From contig JADLSH010000228.1 of assembly GCA_016169945.1 (NCBI GenBank), forward strand, positions 62,001 through 126,000: a stretch of DNA of 64,000 bases. The letters run 5' to 3'. Source of the stretch: Trachythela sp. YZ-2020. Lineage: Eukaryota; Cnidaria; Anthozoa; Malacalcyonacea; Clavulariidae. Positions 34,128 through 49,400 of this stretch are shown piece by piece. The notes under the pieces are model-generated. The model saw only the letters and a list, made by a program, of their open reading frames with translations. It ran no database searches and was not told the DNA's origin. Within the stretch, counting starts at the first letter, position 1; each line of letters opens with the position of its first letter. A program made the translations under genes and the position numbers.

Positions 34128-35564
34128 ATGTCTGGAAGTGGAAAAACGCGGTGTATTTTTTTGACATATTTAATTTTTGTGTATTAAATTTGTTCTACAA
34201 AACAAAATATGTAATTTATTCGACTGATATTGATATACAAAATCATGGCAACCAGATTTCTCGGCATATCTTATTTTATTATTTTTTTATCACTGCACAA
34301 TTCCATATACAATAGGGAATCTGCCAGTCCGGACAAGTATTGGTACCACCAGGAAAATTTTACGGACGACGCCCTTTAGAATGCCTGAAAATACAACCAT
34401 GCCTCCACTAAAAGTAATCCATGACAAAAAATTTTTTAACCGAGTCAGGATTTATTCACATAAAGATAAAAATAGTCTTCAACTTAATAAAATGATTATT
34501 ACAATCTATATTGAAACCTATATTTAAGTAAAATTTTCGCTTTACATTACTTACTTAAGTAAGTGATGTGAATGAATTTAGAAAGTTTTAGTGGGTTATA
34601 TTAATTAAGAATTTATCACAACAAGTTCTATCACTGCACAGTTTACAGTATGTACTGTTTATCACTGCACACTTTCACTTTATCACTGCACAAATTGGTT
34701 AATATTATACTGCACACTAAAATTAGGTATGTTTCTCGGTCGAATAAAACTCGTTGTACAATATGTTCCTGGCTCAAAGTCGATGGTTAATTTTTTTATA
34801 AATTCAGGTTATTATTCTAGTTTAGTCAGAAACTGATATAGTCCAAACGGTATCAAAATACAGTAGATTTCTGCTGTCAGCATATCCTTGGATTTGCCAC
34901 CATTGGTTCTGTAGATCTCTGATTTTTGTCCGGCATTTCTTGAGTTGTTCCTGGTAAAGGACTGGTCATTAAGTATAAGGTGGGCTAGGCCGGAGCACAA
35001 GAGGGCTGGGTCACCATGTTTTCGGCCTTCACAGTGTGGTGGGTCATGTTATTTTCAGTCACAGCTAGGGGGTGGGTTATCATATTTCCAGCCTTTAGTA
35101 TACAGAAATACACCCTTGTAAATCGCCTTGCTTTTCTTAGTAAAACTCCCTTCTTTTTGAATAACTACTTGAAAATACGACTATTCACATCTTTTTTTCC
35201 CGCAGCACATACAACCACTCGCCTTCGACTCGTATTTTTATATCTGATACAACACCACCGCTCATTTTGTAAATAATCTTTAAAATATGGTTAGGGCGGT
35301 ATCTAATATATATAAGCCGGGTTGTGCGCAGAAACGTTATTCTACATTAAAATGTTTAGAATAAAGACAAATTTGTGAAGATATATAATTATTTAACTAT
35401 ACTGTGATATATTGGACTGGAGTCGGTCATGCTATTTCCAGCCAACAAGAGGGAGTGGGTCAATTGATTTTATACCACGGATGGAGGTGCGTCATGGTTT
35501 TTTTGCCCACAGCTTTTAAGAATGCTCCAGCTCACCCCATCCAAAACTTAATGACCGGTCCCTA

Positions 35565-36870
35565 ATGTTTCTTCTTGGAACGAATTGGGTGGTTCTCTAG
35601 ATCTCTTTTCATCTATAAGTTATCTTATTTGGGGGTCATTATCGTCGAACCAATCTTGATGTCGGTGGAAGTATGCCTGATTTCTTGGTTGGTCAGCTTC
35701 GACACGTCAAAACGTTGAGTTACAGGTGTTTTTGATAGATGTTTCGGGACATGTCTCAGAATCTGATTGAGCCGTGATATAACTATAGTTGCGATTGTCC
35801 GTCCAGCTGTCGTCTGCTTCTGGCATATTTCGAGTGCGAATACCGAGAACAAAAGGTTTGTCATTGTTGGGCATATCATGAATTGTCTGAAGCAGGAGGT
35901 GTTTCTCCGATGATAGTGGGATTCGGATGGAAGTTAGTCGTTCGTTGATAGACGTGGGAGTGAGGTTATATCTATTGACGAGTTTTGTTTTTACAGCAAA
36001 TCCTACTCCATGAATGCGGAGTTGGTTGTGCTCTCTCCCACTCCGGAAAAAGGTGTAATCCGAGCCAACATCATTTAGGCTGCCGACTCCGGAGATTCTG
36101 GTTTCAGATAAGGCCGCGATGTCGATGTTGAAGCGGACTAATTCGTGAGAGAAGGCCTGTACGTCGTGCTGGTGTGTCCGTTTCATTAAGATCAAGTAAG
36201 GTTCTAATGTTCCAGACTGCAACGGTCAAAAGGTGTAAAGGAGGTGTGGAATTTGTGATTTCCTTTGTTTCGGGCGCATGGTCGATGGTCTGATGATTGC
36301 GCCAAAACTAGCCAGACAAAAATGGCGTCCGATTTTTACGCCCTCCTTTTCTAGGAGCTGTGGTGATCCTTAATAGGCCAGTCCAGACACGAATGCTACA
36401 ACCGAAGCTCTATATCACCATGCACTGATTCACAAGCAACGATCATCAATACATTCGCCGCCAGTGTGTGGTCCGTTCTAGAAACTTCCAGCCAACCAAG
36501 CCTGTTCCTCTCACTCTTAAACCATCTTCACTGGACTTGGGATAGAGAAGAAAAGAAGAAGGGAAAAGGAAATATAGAGGAAGCCGGTCACGTGAATTGT
36601 TTAGGGTGGTACACATACACACTTTTCATCAGTATTAACTTTGCGGCACCAGTAGAGGAAACAGACAAGTTCGTATGAAGAGGTCTCCGCCTTTCCGCTA
36701 GGCGTCGTCCTCGGACGGGGGGAGATGATCAAAATTTCGTCACGTTTCTACCTTTCGGCCGGTTTGGCTTGAGTGGCCCTACCCGAAGACTAAACTTCAG
36801 CCAACATAGCCCCTTGGTCATCAGCACACGCAAGCCACCTCACTACGACAAGATATTTTGATCCTGGGAT
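35565..36870 (-). mobile_element. LINE fragment (RTE/CFDP2-like endonuclease part), unit B
   Basis: This is the counterpart of 5175-6490. The endonuclease stretch (36222-35707) has Ala-to-Val and Gly-to-Ser changes against unit A. An 18-nt piece present in unit A near 5280-5297 is missing at about 35669. Confidence 0.75.
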
Positions 36871-37639
36871 GATGGAGCACCAACTTTGATAGTACTATAC
36901 GCCAAAACAATGCGTATACGATAAGTTAACCGTTTATTTTGACTCTACGGTACAAATTTCAGTACTATTAGTCCGTCTTAGTAAAAATTCACATTTTGAC
37001 AACTCTATAAGGGGAATAAGAGCAAGTCGCTCTTTCAGGAGAGCACAATTTCACAATCTGTATACATGTGGAAAGTTCTTTTACAATAGAACCTTTAATT
37101 AAGTCTCTTTGACGTTCTTCCCATTCCTGCGTACGTTATGTTAGGTGCAATTTAGTGGAGCGAGAGAAAGATATGCCATATTTTCATAGTGAAACCTAAC
37201 CCTGTATTGTCAACATAAAGTTTGTATGCTTAAGATGGATTTGAATCTGAATGTTGAGCGAACCGGATGATGCTCTACGAATTGAATTATCGAGCTAACT
37301 ACCGAAGCTTTGAGAGCATAAATTCAAATCCATATTTAAACGCACGAAATAGAATAGTGTGTCAACTCTATTTCAGAGCCATCAGATTCGATGACTTTGA
37401 ATAAAGAGAGGGACACTTGTGGTAAGTTTAGTTGAAGCTAGAATTGTGTGATGCCTGGCGTATTAATCCATATACACTGGAATGTAAAATTTAACAATCA
37501 ATAACGAATATTTAAAGTTTTTTCGGGCAACCAGGTTAAATATCATTCATGTTTTCTCTCACTACTCTGGTTTAAGTACTAAATGAATGCAAAGCCCGGC
37601 CGAAAATTAATAATAACGAATATGTTTCTCTTATTACAG

Positions 37640-37673
37640 TATTCTGCGTGAATTTTGAATATCGACTGAAAGA
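37640..37673 (+). other. 5' UTR segment before the start codon, copy B
   Basis: The arrangement is the same as in copy A: acceptor TTTCTCTTATTACAG ends at 37639, 34 nt before the ATG, with the same start context. Confidence 0.4.
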
Positions 37674-40600
37674 ATGGTTTGTAAGTATATCAAGGCACCA
37701 TAATACTTATATCAGTAGGTAGCGCGGCGATGAGCTTAGTTTATACATGAATATGAAAGCGCTATTCAACCAAAGGTAAAACTGCGTCTAAGAATTGTTC
37801 AAAGTCTATATCGGTGAGATTAGTGTTTTTTTGGTAATGTTCACTTTTTTCTTTCATACGAAAGGGGAAAATGTGGCATTTGAAATATTTGCAGAAAAGT
37901 TTGGTAAAGAAGAATTAGAGAAGCGATTGAAAGATGAGCTTCAGGTAAGCCGCCAAAGCCATTTAATTCTAAGATTTACTGAATCACAATATTGAAAGAT
38001 TGAATTCTAAGATTTATTGAATCATAAGATTGGAAGATTAAATTCTACGGATTAAATTATTGAATTCTAAGGTTGAATCATTGAATTTTAAGATTGACAG
38101 ATTGAATATTCATAAGATTGAATGATTTAACTCTAAAATTGATTAATTAAATCCTAACGTTGAGTTGTTGAATTCTAAGACTGAATTATTGGATTCTAAG
38201 ATTGAATTAATGAATCATAAGATTGAATTACTAAATCGTAACATTGAATGATTGAATTCTATAAGAATGAATTAATTATTGAATCGTAAGATTGAATGTT
38301 TGAATCGACAGATTGAATTACTGAATGATAAGATTAAATTATTGAATCCTTATATTGAATCATTGAACCTTTATATCTAATGGTCACAAGATTTTCTTAT
38401 TATTTTAAGTCCCAAGATTTAATCCTTGAATCCTGAAATTTAATTTGATCATTTATTTTAGTGTTAAATCATTGAATCACAAAGAGATTGAGTGGTTGAA
38501 TCTCATCCACTGATGTTTTGCGATTTATTGATTCTCCACAGGCGCATAAAGAGACCCGTTCTCTAACATTTCCATGACGACACTATAACGACAGTTCGGG
38601 ACTGGATGTAGTTTGTCAATTTCCAAAATGTTCACTAAAAGTCAAATAATTTCTTTAGAAACATAAGTATATGCGTTTAAGCCAACAGTAAGCTCAGGGC
38701 AAACTGAAAATATTGTAACGGAAACATTTTAATATTTCGGCGTCTCCATGAATAGTTACCATATGCCATATCATGATATGTTAACATGGAATTCGAATAT
38801 ATGAAACACCATGTTGATATAACTATAAGATTTGCTTGCAGAAAAGCAAACCAAAATTAAGGTGACTTCCCAACAAATTCGCAAACAGGTATCTATTTCC
38901 CAAATGTGACTTTGGTTGATGGAAATCTGGAATAATCATGGCTAGGGAAAATTTGCCAAGAGCTGTACGGTAGAGTCATGGTATATTTATTCAATATTGA
39001 CCATATATGTTTAATTTCTTTCAGCCACCGCCGGATTCGCCAGTTTTCGGTGGTCTCAAGTTGCAGATGAAGAAAGAGAAATTCAAATCTTTATTTCTTC
39101 TTGGAACGACTATAAAAGGATTTCGCAGACCTACACATACTTATGCAACGGGAGGATTTGGTGAAATTAAGATTGTTGACGATCCCAAATTTCCTGAGCA
39201 CGAATTTTTCACCGCTGGTCGCAAATTTCCTGCCAGATTACGTCACGCTAACCTAACCTATGAAGATGATGCAGGTAGATACACAGGCATCTTCAAACTG
39301 CGTGCAATCACTGTAACGGGTAGTAGACGGCCGACAAAGCTTGAAAAAAGTGTCTAGAAAACACTGTTGATGGCATTTTTTGTTACAAGATGAAACTACG
39401 TAAAATGTCTTAGGATAGTGTTTACTTTGAGGGTGAGAGTGGTTGCCAACCGTAATTTTGTGTTTATGTACTAATTTTATATTTAAGGTTTTTCTAAAAC
39501 ATTTCGAAGGATGGGATTTTTGTTGAATGCTGTATTTTATATCAGTGTTTTATTTTAATTGGCCTACTATCTAGTTAACATTTGTAAAGCTCGGGTAATC
39601 TTCTTTCGTATAATTCAAAATGATATGCTAATAAGAAACATGGCGCAAATACATCAAAACACGACCTTTCAAAAAGAAGTCACAACAATATGTTTTTGTT
39701 GTGTTAAAACAGGCAACAATCACATATGTTTAGATTACATACGAATCAGTACTACACGCCAGGTTGCCACCTGTGTAACACAATATATTTATGCTGAGCC
39801 AGTCTAGTTTTGGAGTGTAAATGGTTGAAAAACAGCATGTTGGCGCAAACACGTAGTTTTACTACAACACATAGACCTTCAAAATCGATAAGTATTCGAA
39901 ATTAAACGCAATAATTTACGAATTTAAGCCTTTGGGTAACCACTTGTCCTAATAAATCTATCTTTATTTTGAAACTCGCCTCCATACAGGTATTTTAACA
40001 AGTGTAATAGTAATACCATGTTTGATGTTTCTCATAAGCATGTCACTTAAGACAATTTGCTTTTAAATGGAATCCCATCTATCGAAATGTCGTGATAAAA
40101 ACCTTCCAATTTCGGTACATAAATAGAAAAATTACGGAAGGCAACCAGTTTCACGGTCAAAGTGAACACACTCCGATGACATTTAGTGTGGTTTCCTGCT
40201 TGTAACAAAAAATGCCATCGACAGTCACTTTTTTCGAGGCTGACCGGCCGTCTATAGTATGTGCACGAATAAAGTACAACCTCGCATAAAAGAACCACAG
40301 TGACTATATATTTTGGCCACAATCGATATGGAGTCACGAGTTCAATTTTATTTTTGGACAGATAACTTGACCGTGTTGTTGATGAACAGAAAACAATGCT
40401 TGATTGAAGTCAAATGTTCATATTAGTCTTTTTTAAATATGATTAAAAAACACTTTTAGTCGTGCTTTAAATAGTTCTTGGAACTAGTCCTCTACCTCAG
40501 CTGGAATACAATGGGTATTTTTCAAGACTGACCAGCCTAATTGTTGGCCTCATTAAATGGTTCTTGTATTTAATAAGCTGCTTAATTACCTAAATTTCAG

Positions 40601-43322
40601 ACGTGTAATTGTTTATCTTAATTTTTTATGAGGATTTTTTCTGTACCAACTGCACTGTTCTTAAGGAAGGAATTTATTGACAATTGTGACAATTATTGAC
40701 AATGATGCATCATGATTACATTCTTTAGGTGCTGATGGTAGATCATTCTCAATAAAATTTTCTGACAGTGACAGTGAAAGTCCTATGGATATAGTCATGA
40801 ATACTGGAGAAGCTAATATATTCTGGAACGTCTCGAGTTTTGAAGATTTTATTCCTATAAAAAGAGGGGCGGATATTGCTAAAGAATATGTTTTCAAGAA
40901 TCCCTACTAGTAAGTATTGTGGAATTGTTTGTCTATACTGAGACTTGTTTCAAACATGGATTGAATTCATTCTATTATGTCTTCATATATAGCACTGCCG
41001 GATAAGTTGTTAGTGAACTGCTGCCTACCTAGACTTGCCCTCTTATACTCTCTCTCTGTGTCGCCCCACTATGTTAACCTGGCATTTCATACACGGAAAT
41101 GGAAAGAATTTAATTAAGTCTAGATGTGCGGCCCCTGTGTACTTTATAGATAGTCACGAAACTCATCTAAATGCCGTAATCCGCCACACAAAACCCACGT
41201 TCTGTTGTTGCATAGCAACATCATACACGAGATAGCTAATGTTCTTATATAATTGAAATGACTACCCCCCCCTGCCCCAACCATCAGGGGTTAGCTACGG
41301 CCCTGTGTACTGGTTAACCCTGCTTCTGTTTTCAACCCATGATTTTCTAGTTATTACAATCTTGTTGAAGCCATGCGACGAGCTCCGGATACATTTGCCC
41401 ATCTCTACTATTACTCTCAAGTAACGATGCATTTCAAAGCAAAGGATGGTAAAGTGAGGTACTGCAGATATCGCTCTGTCCCGGGGGATGTCGATATTAA
41501 AGAAGAAGATGAAAGTGGAAGACTGACTGAGGAGGACCAACGGAATATATGGTATTACATTTAAATCATCATTGTGTATTAGAATCGCGTCAGCCATTTC
41601 CATGTACGCCAGTCGCTTCTGGTTCTAACAACATCTAAATATTTTTATGCGCAGAAACTGTACATTAGAACAATTTGAACCATAACAATGTAGTACTATC
41701 GATATATTCTACTGAAAATTATATCAGAACATGTCAACCGGGGCTCGGAGAACGTGCTTTAATGTAAGTGTTTTAAATTAAAATTATACTCGACCTACAG
41801 TATGTTGTTCAAGCGCTCGCCGGTAATAACTTATTTATTTGGTAAATGTTTTTTAGTAAATTTCATTTCACTATATGAATTGTCCTGTATTGTGGATACA
41901 CCGCGTTTATTAATGTGTAAGGACGGATTATCATCAGTGTAAATGATATGACAATAAGCAAAGTGACGTCTTTGCGTTGTATTTTAAATGTATTTTGAAA
42001 GCCTAAGTGAATATCAGACCGTTTGTGATCATTGTTAAATCTAATCCATTACGAAGTAGTCATTAACAATTGGATGATTGGGGGCAGCTTTTATACTTAG
42101 CTTTTACTCGTTTCGGTTTTTCCAGGAACAGATTCGTTCGTCATGAAAATGAGAAACGACCCGTGGACTATTTACGACAGGAGTATCGTGATCGTCTTAT
42201 AAAGGGTACAGTAAATTATCGTTTGCAAATTCAAGTTCATGAATCATCACCAAGTGACACAGCTACCATTTTCCATGCTGGAATAAAGTGGGATGAGGAA
42301 ACACATCCCTGGCTTGACTTGGCGACTGTTTGCATCAAAACACCGCTGTCACCTGATGTTTTAGAAAGGTGAGAAACTACACTGTTTATAAATCTCATTC
42401 ACCTACGGAATAGGGGAAGGAACTCAAGGCGAACGACCACCTTTAAAAGAGACAGAAAAAAGGACTTTTGAAAACCAAAGCTACGAATTTATATTTATAT
42501 CATAAAAATATGCAAACCATAACAAATATTTAATAATAGTTAGTAAATAGGTCAACAAGTTAAGAGTGACCGCTTGCGCTCAGGCAACATGCACAGCCTT
42601 AATTCAGGCAATAGTTCATAAGCAGGCTAGACAAACAGAGAACACCTAAAAATCATACCAAAATGTTACGAATTGGTAAAGATTAATATTGGTGATAATA
42701 TGCGAAAATACTGTCATTCCACACTACAGTGTTTGTGTGATAATTGCAGTCAAGTACAGATTATTACTATTTATTAGCCTAATTAAATTAATCGTTCATT
42801 GAGTTATTAACAGTATTATAGTGATTGAAAACGCTGCGTAAAAATGTTTGACTTTGTCATTTTTTCAGATACCTGAGGAAATAGATCCCCCATTGACTGT
42901 ATGTATGTCTAAATTTTCATAATATACCTTTAGAACTTCCTTCAACATTGGCAATCAACCGGATTCCTTGGGCATCCTTGAAGCAAAATCACCTGAAGAT
43001 TACAACAGCATTGGACAGCTCCGTGTCGCTGTGTACTCGTTTGTCCAGCAAGCTCGTAAACTGAAATTTGGTTCATTGGTTCCAGCTGGAGAAAACGCTG
43101 TATATAATATTGAGATTGAAACTGGGGATAGGGAGCATGCCGGGACCGATGCAAGCATTTCTATCAGGATAATAGGTAGAAATATTTCAATATTCAAGAT
43201 ATATTATTATCATTATTACTTCATGATTTTCTTTCAGTTCCCAACTGTGTAACTAAATATTTTACATTGTAATGTATTGTCCACTTGTCTTCTTTGCTGT
43301 TGTTGTTGTTGTCGTTGTCGTT

Positions 43323-43405
<83 letters not shown>

Positions 43406-46400
43406 TGTTGTAGTTGTAGTTGTTGTTGTTGTTGTTGTTGTTGTTGTTGCAAGTTGTGCCTCATCCACTATTCAGTGTTGTTGTTGTTGTTGTCGTCGTC
43501 GTTGTTGTCGTACGTTGTCGTTTTTGCTGCTGTTATCATTGCCGTCGTCCTCGTTGTTGTTTTTGTCGTCGCGTTGTTGTTTTTGTTGTTATATTTGACG
43601 TTATGTTTTGCGTGGGTACTAAAATTCCATCGGAGATAACATATATCGACACGTACTTATCACAAGCATTTGTTGATGAAATATATAATAGATAATACGG
43701 CTTAACCACTGTATATTTTTGCTTTCCTTAGGTATACCGCAATGCATTCCACTGTGAACGAAAATGTCAATTATAATTTATCATAATGATTTTATAGGCG
43801 CAAAAGGCCGTACAGATTTTGTGAAGCTGGACAAGTGGTTCTTTAATGATTTCGAACGAGGAAGTAAAGAGCAGTATCAAGTGGAAGCTTTCGATGTTGG
43901 AGATATTCAAATCATTGAACTTCATTCAGATGGGGGTAGTTTTTGGTCAGGTGACCCAGACTGGTTTGTCAATAAAGTGATTATTACTAGCTCCAGTCAA
44001 GATCGTGTTTACTCATTCCCATGTTTCAGATGGATTATCAAGGATATCGTTTTATTCCGTGGCCAAGGTAGGAGAAAGGAACTTACTTCATGTACGCCTA
44101 TTATTTTCTCCGGAGAGATTTTAGGGTTAGGGTATTCATATTCAAATTGCGTTTTCCGCCTGGTATTTCTAGCTACCGCTACAATTTTAAAGTATATATT
44201 TAATTTGCATAAATACTGTACATTCTACACATTACCATGCACTTGTAATATAAGATTCGCGTGTACGTAGAACTATATTAAATAACATCATTATGTCTCA
44301 AAAATGAAATAAATATAATCAAGAATTTATTATATGAATGATTTAAAAGTATCCGTCTAATTGCAAATTCAAACTCACTTATATATACCCGAGCATATAT
44401 TTCTCTCAGGCAGGTGAGGCGAATGTTTTTTTGTTCAATGCACATGTTCATGCAATACGAAAAAATCAACAATGCTATGATGTTTCTAAATTGATCAAGG
44501 GACCGTTCATTATTTATGCCTTAGCCTTAGGGTGGCACTGAAGAGAAATGCTAAGAACTGAATGCTATGTTTTTTGTTTACCAAATCATTTGAGGGCTTC
44601 ACATTCTTTTACCAAACCCTTAATTCAAGATTTAAAAAATGTTTTCATAAATGTTTGCAATTAAAAATAAGTTAAACCTTTGTATAATCCTGAATAAAAT
44701 ATTTAAATTAAAAGTTTTTGAGTGTAATATATATGGACAAAGGTGAAAGTTTTAGAAAAAGAATTGTTTTCATAAAGTTTCGTCAAGTATTAAATAGTTT
44801 ATAGCCACGTATCAAAATCCTCAACATTGCTAGGAAGTGGCAAATGAAGTACCATACCACATGCGTTTTATATGAAATTGTATATGTATGAACATCTAGT
44901 AGGAAGAAATTTACCCAAATATTTATGAAAAGAGAGGAGAAGGCTTGTTAGTTGTGAATGACATTAATGCATGTAAAGGACGTTCCAAAGAGTATTTCAT
45001 ACTTGAAATTGGCGTTTTGACAAGTGTCATGTTAGATATCGTTCTACCAGATATGATGTCAGGACGTCACTACTATATTTGAATATTGAATATCCTAAAA
45101 AATGGGAAAGGTGTTATGATGATGAATATTTTTGGAGTTATAAGATTAGTTGGGTTCTTGAATTTACAACCACAATTAAGTAAACCTTTTGCAAGTTGTG
45201 CCTCATCCACTATTCAGTGTATTCTGTATACACTATCCAGTGTATTGTTCATACACTGAATAGTGGATGAGGCACAACTTGCAAAAGGTTTACTTAATTC
45301 GGTCGTAAATTGAAGAACCCAACTAATCTTAAAACTCCAAAAATATTCATCATCATAACACCTTTCCCATTTTTTAGGATATTCAATTTTCAAATATAGT
45401 AGTGGCGTCCTGACTGTAGTTCTTGTCTGAGTTGCAGCTATCTGGTAGAACGATATCTAACATGACACTTAATTTGTCAAAACGCCAATTTCAAGGATCT
45501 GGGGCAGATTATGTGAAGCATTTTTGGATGTTTTGTATCAATCATGGCCTTGGGTTATTTCCTTTATACACAATCTTCTTGGTTCTTTTTTAAAGACACT
45601 CCAATCTATTTTTACCCACTCTTTAAGTGCATGGGTGCAAAAATGAGTTACCCAACTTTTTTCTTTTCGCTGCCATCCCGATGCATAATAAATTAACGGT
45701 TCCTTATAGGCTGTTTTTCAACGTGGTGTCAAAACAGCTGCTTGCAGGTTATAAATGCAGGATGGTGCAGTTCGAGTTCAATTTTTATAGTACATGAGCC
45801 CCAGTACAGGATCGTGAAAATAACCAAACGCCATATCGATTATTGCATCCGCCTGCTATAATCCTTTCCTGGCCAAAATATTGGTCAAAACGAATATTGG
45901 TCAGTTTTCTATAAGATTTCAAGGACCAAAATTTTTTAACACTCTTCCTATGGAATTAATTAACTTAGTTTCGCTAGCATCATTTAAGAAAAAATTGAAA
46001 GATTTCTTTGCCTAAAATATTGAAATTACTAATTGCTGTTTTAATTTGTTGTAGTTATTTATCGTAATTGTCTGATTGTCTGTCGAAATTACACTTACAC
46101 ACATGTGATTGCAAGTTTTAAAGGAGCCCAAATTTATATAAGCCTGCTGGTTTCTTTTTGGGCTTCTTTGCTATTAATATAATGTATAAATATAAATTGA
46201 TAATTTAATTCAGGAATGTAATTATTAATAGCGAAATAAAAAAATCATCACCAAAATATATCAGAATATTTCAAATATAATTTGTCGAAAGACATTTTGT
46301 CGGAATGGACAATTTAATGAACGGACATTTTGCCGAAAAGATATTTTGCCGAAGGGACAATTTGTCGAAAAGACGTTTTGCCGATTGTTATTTCCGCAAA

Positions 46401-49400
46401 GGAAGACTCCAAAAACGATTAATATGTGTTTGAGTTTTTGGCAGTTTGCGGAAGAGACAAGTTAACGAACAGACTGTATAATAACATGCTGAATGTTAAG
46501 AAAAATCTTTATTATGATATAAAGCAGTAGAAATACAAAAATATTTTACGAATGTTTTTACACACATATTTTACAAACTGACATGCCTAATATAAAGATT
46601 GTGAGCAATAGCCCGTAAGAAAGTTATCATATTCTTAGTTTGCGGAAATAACACTCGGCAAAACGTCTTTTCGGCAAATTGTCCCTTCGGCAAAATGTCT
46701 TTTCGGCAAAAAGTCCGTTCGTTAAATTGTCCATTTGGCAAAATGTCTTTCGGCAAAGTGTCTTTGGGCAAAATGTCCGGCCACCCTCAATTCCTGTCTA
46801 AGGAAATTATATTGATATTCTTCGGATCCTACGCCGTGCTGACATCTTGAATAGGCTTTGTGGGACAACAAAAGCCATGGATTGTATAATATGTCCTTAA
46901 ATTTATCTGAGTGAACGGTTTTTTATTTAGCAACCTTGCCATTCTACTCCGTGCCAGCAATAGTAAGTGAACAGCGGCAAAAAGAACTGGAACAGAGAAA
47001 GATGACGTTTCAGTGGGACTATGTCTCAGATGATATGCCTGGCAATATCAAGGCTACTAAACATAGTGATCTTCCTCGTGATGTTCAATTTACTGATGAA
47101 AAAAGCAGGTAAAAAATAAGCCGAAAATAATCGTTGTTTATTTTTTATTTGTGTACAGCTATTGATATTTTTTGATTTCCTGAAATCTGATTAGTTGTGT
47201 GAGCGGGCAGCTTTTTACGATATTTTTACCGTGTGCCAAAGAGTTATTTCTTCGAAAATTTTTGTTTTTAAAAGAATTTAGAAACAAAAAAATTCTCCAA
47301 AATATGCTTGGATAATATTAAACTTAGTCAGTTACTCCCTTGACGATGGCAAAGTTTAAATCCAGCTTTAATTTTATGTAAGTTAAAAACGAAAAAAATA
47401 TATATACACAATGTCAAGCTATGGTACCATTCGGCTTCGCCGACATACATCATAATTTTTGAGAATTTACTGTGATTTGGTTTTTAAAACACGAAAACAC
47501 TTGAACAGCAAAAAAGTTAGAAAAATATCACAGCTGCCATAATCTCGAGTAAAGTATACAAATTTATTGTGAAAAGATATGTTTCCTTCAAGAATCTTGA
47601 CTGTCAGCTTTCGTATATTCGTGTCTTTTCAAATTAACAACATGTTTTAATTAGGCAACGCCACTGATCTCGAACAACACTGGAATCGTTTATAAATATC
47701 TAATTTTCCATCAAGGAAAAATAATGTTATTTATGGTTACGATCGGTCCGTACTTTAAAAAATGGAAAATATTTTTCCAGTACGGACCTCCAAGCCGATA
47801 AATATCTGACATATATATATTCTTATGCCTCAAATAAGTCGAAAAAACAGTATCGAGTAAATTGTAGTAGTTTCAGCTTTTCGCTTTGCGCCCTGCTGAA
47901 ACTACATTCTAGGACAAAAATCTATCCGGACACTGTCTTATGTAATGTGGCAAAAATGTTGTCTAAAATTAAGACTCATTTTTAGTCGAACTCCCTCTTT
48001 CCAGTTTCCTTGTTTTGATCTTTAATAAAAATATGATTCAACTTTGGTTTAGGGGAAGAGGGGCATATACGAAAAGAAGATGCAAGGACGCCTTTATTTG
48101 TGAAAGTGTCCTTGACGCAGTCTTCTTCATTCCTGTGTTTGAAATAATTATTATGATATAAAAGCAATGATGGATTTCAAATATTTCCTCTAGATCCTAC
48201 CAGGAGAGCAGGAAGGCAGCACTTACTAATCTTGGAATCGGGGCATTCTTAACTCTTTTCGAAGACTGGGACGAGTATGATGACTACCGTATATTGTTCC
48301 GTAATTGGATCATGGGTGATACTCCACTATTGGCGGACAGATGGACCGAAGATCGTTGGTTTGGTTACCAGTTCCTTAACGGAGCAAATCCCGTGACCTT
48401 GATTCGTTGTGACGAACTTCCGGGAAATTTTCCAGTTACTGATGATGATGTGAAGGATTTGTTGGACAGAGGGAAGACTTTGGCAGAAGAAATTAAGGTT
48501 GGCGCAAATATTTTATACTCAATTAAGGTTACTTCACACCATACACGACTGCTTTGCGAAAATTGCAATTACGCATCGACGTTAGAAGGAATATGGCTCA
48601 AATTTTCACAGCACAGAGTAACATGAATGTACTATCAGCTATGAGAGCTAATGAGAGGGAAAGCACTATAATGGTTTATATCTTACCTAACAAGAAGAAA
48701 GCAGGCTTAACACGAAATTTCAAATACAACATATATTACTTGTGGCGTTCCTCAAGGGTCGATCCTTGGACTTTTTCTGATATACATCAATGACCTACCT
48801 AACTGCTTAACATCTACAAACGTGTCCATGTTTGCGGACGACCCTAATCTTTTTTGTTATGGAAAATCATCATTATAGATATTGAGCAAAAATTAACTCT
48901 GACCTTGACAACGCTCACAAATGGCTAATATCGAAAAACTAACACTACATATGAAGAAAACAGAATACATGATTACAGGGTCAAGACAAAAGCTAAACCA
49001 AAAGTTCTCAAATCTGAAATTGACATTGGAGACCAAAAGATTAAAGGAGTAGAAAACAAAAAAAATATTAGGCGTAATTGTATAGACGAATACCTTAAAT
49101 GGCACGACCACATTGATATGCAATGTAAGAAAATTTTAAAAAATATCGATCTGTTTGTTAAGAAGAACCAATAACGACATGACAGAAAACGCCCTAACTA
49201 TGATGTATAACTCCTTTATAGTCTTACCGCATTTTACATACTGCTCGACAGTGTGGCATCATGGAAATGTTACACATATTGATAAGTTACAAAAACTACA
49301 AAAAAGAGGCGCACGGGTTATCACAAATTCAAGCTTTGACATTAGAATTGCAGAGATTTTCAATAAACTAAAATGGGAACCGGTTGGACATATATTTAAA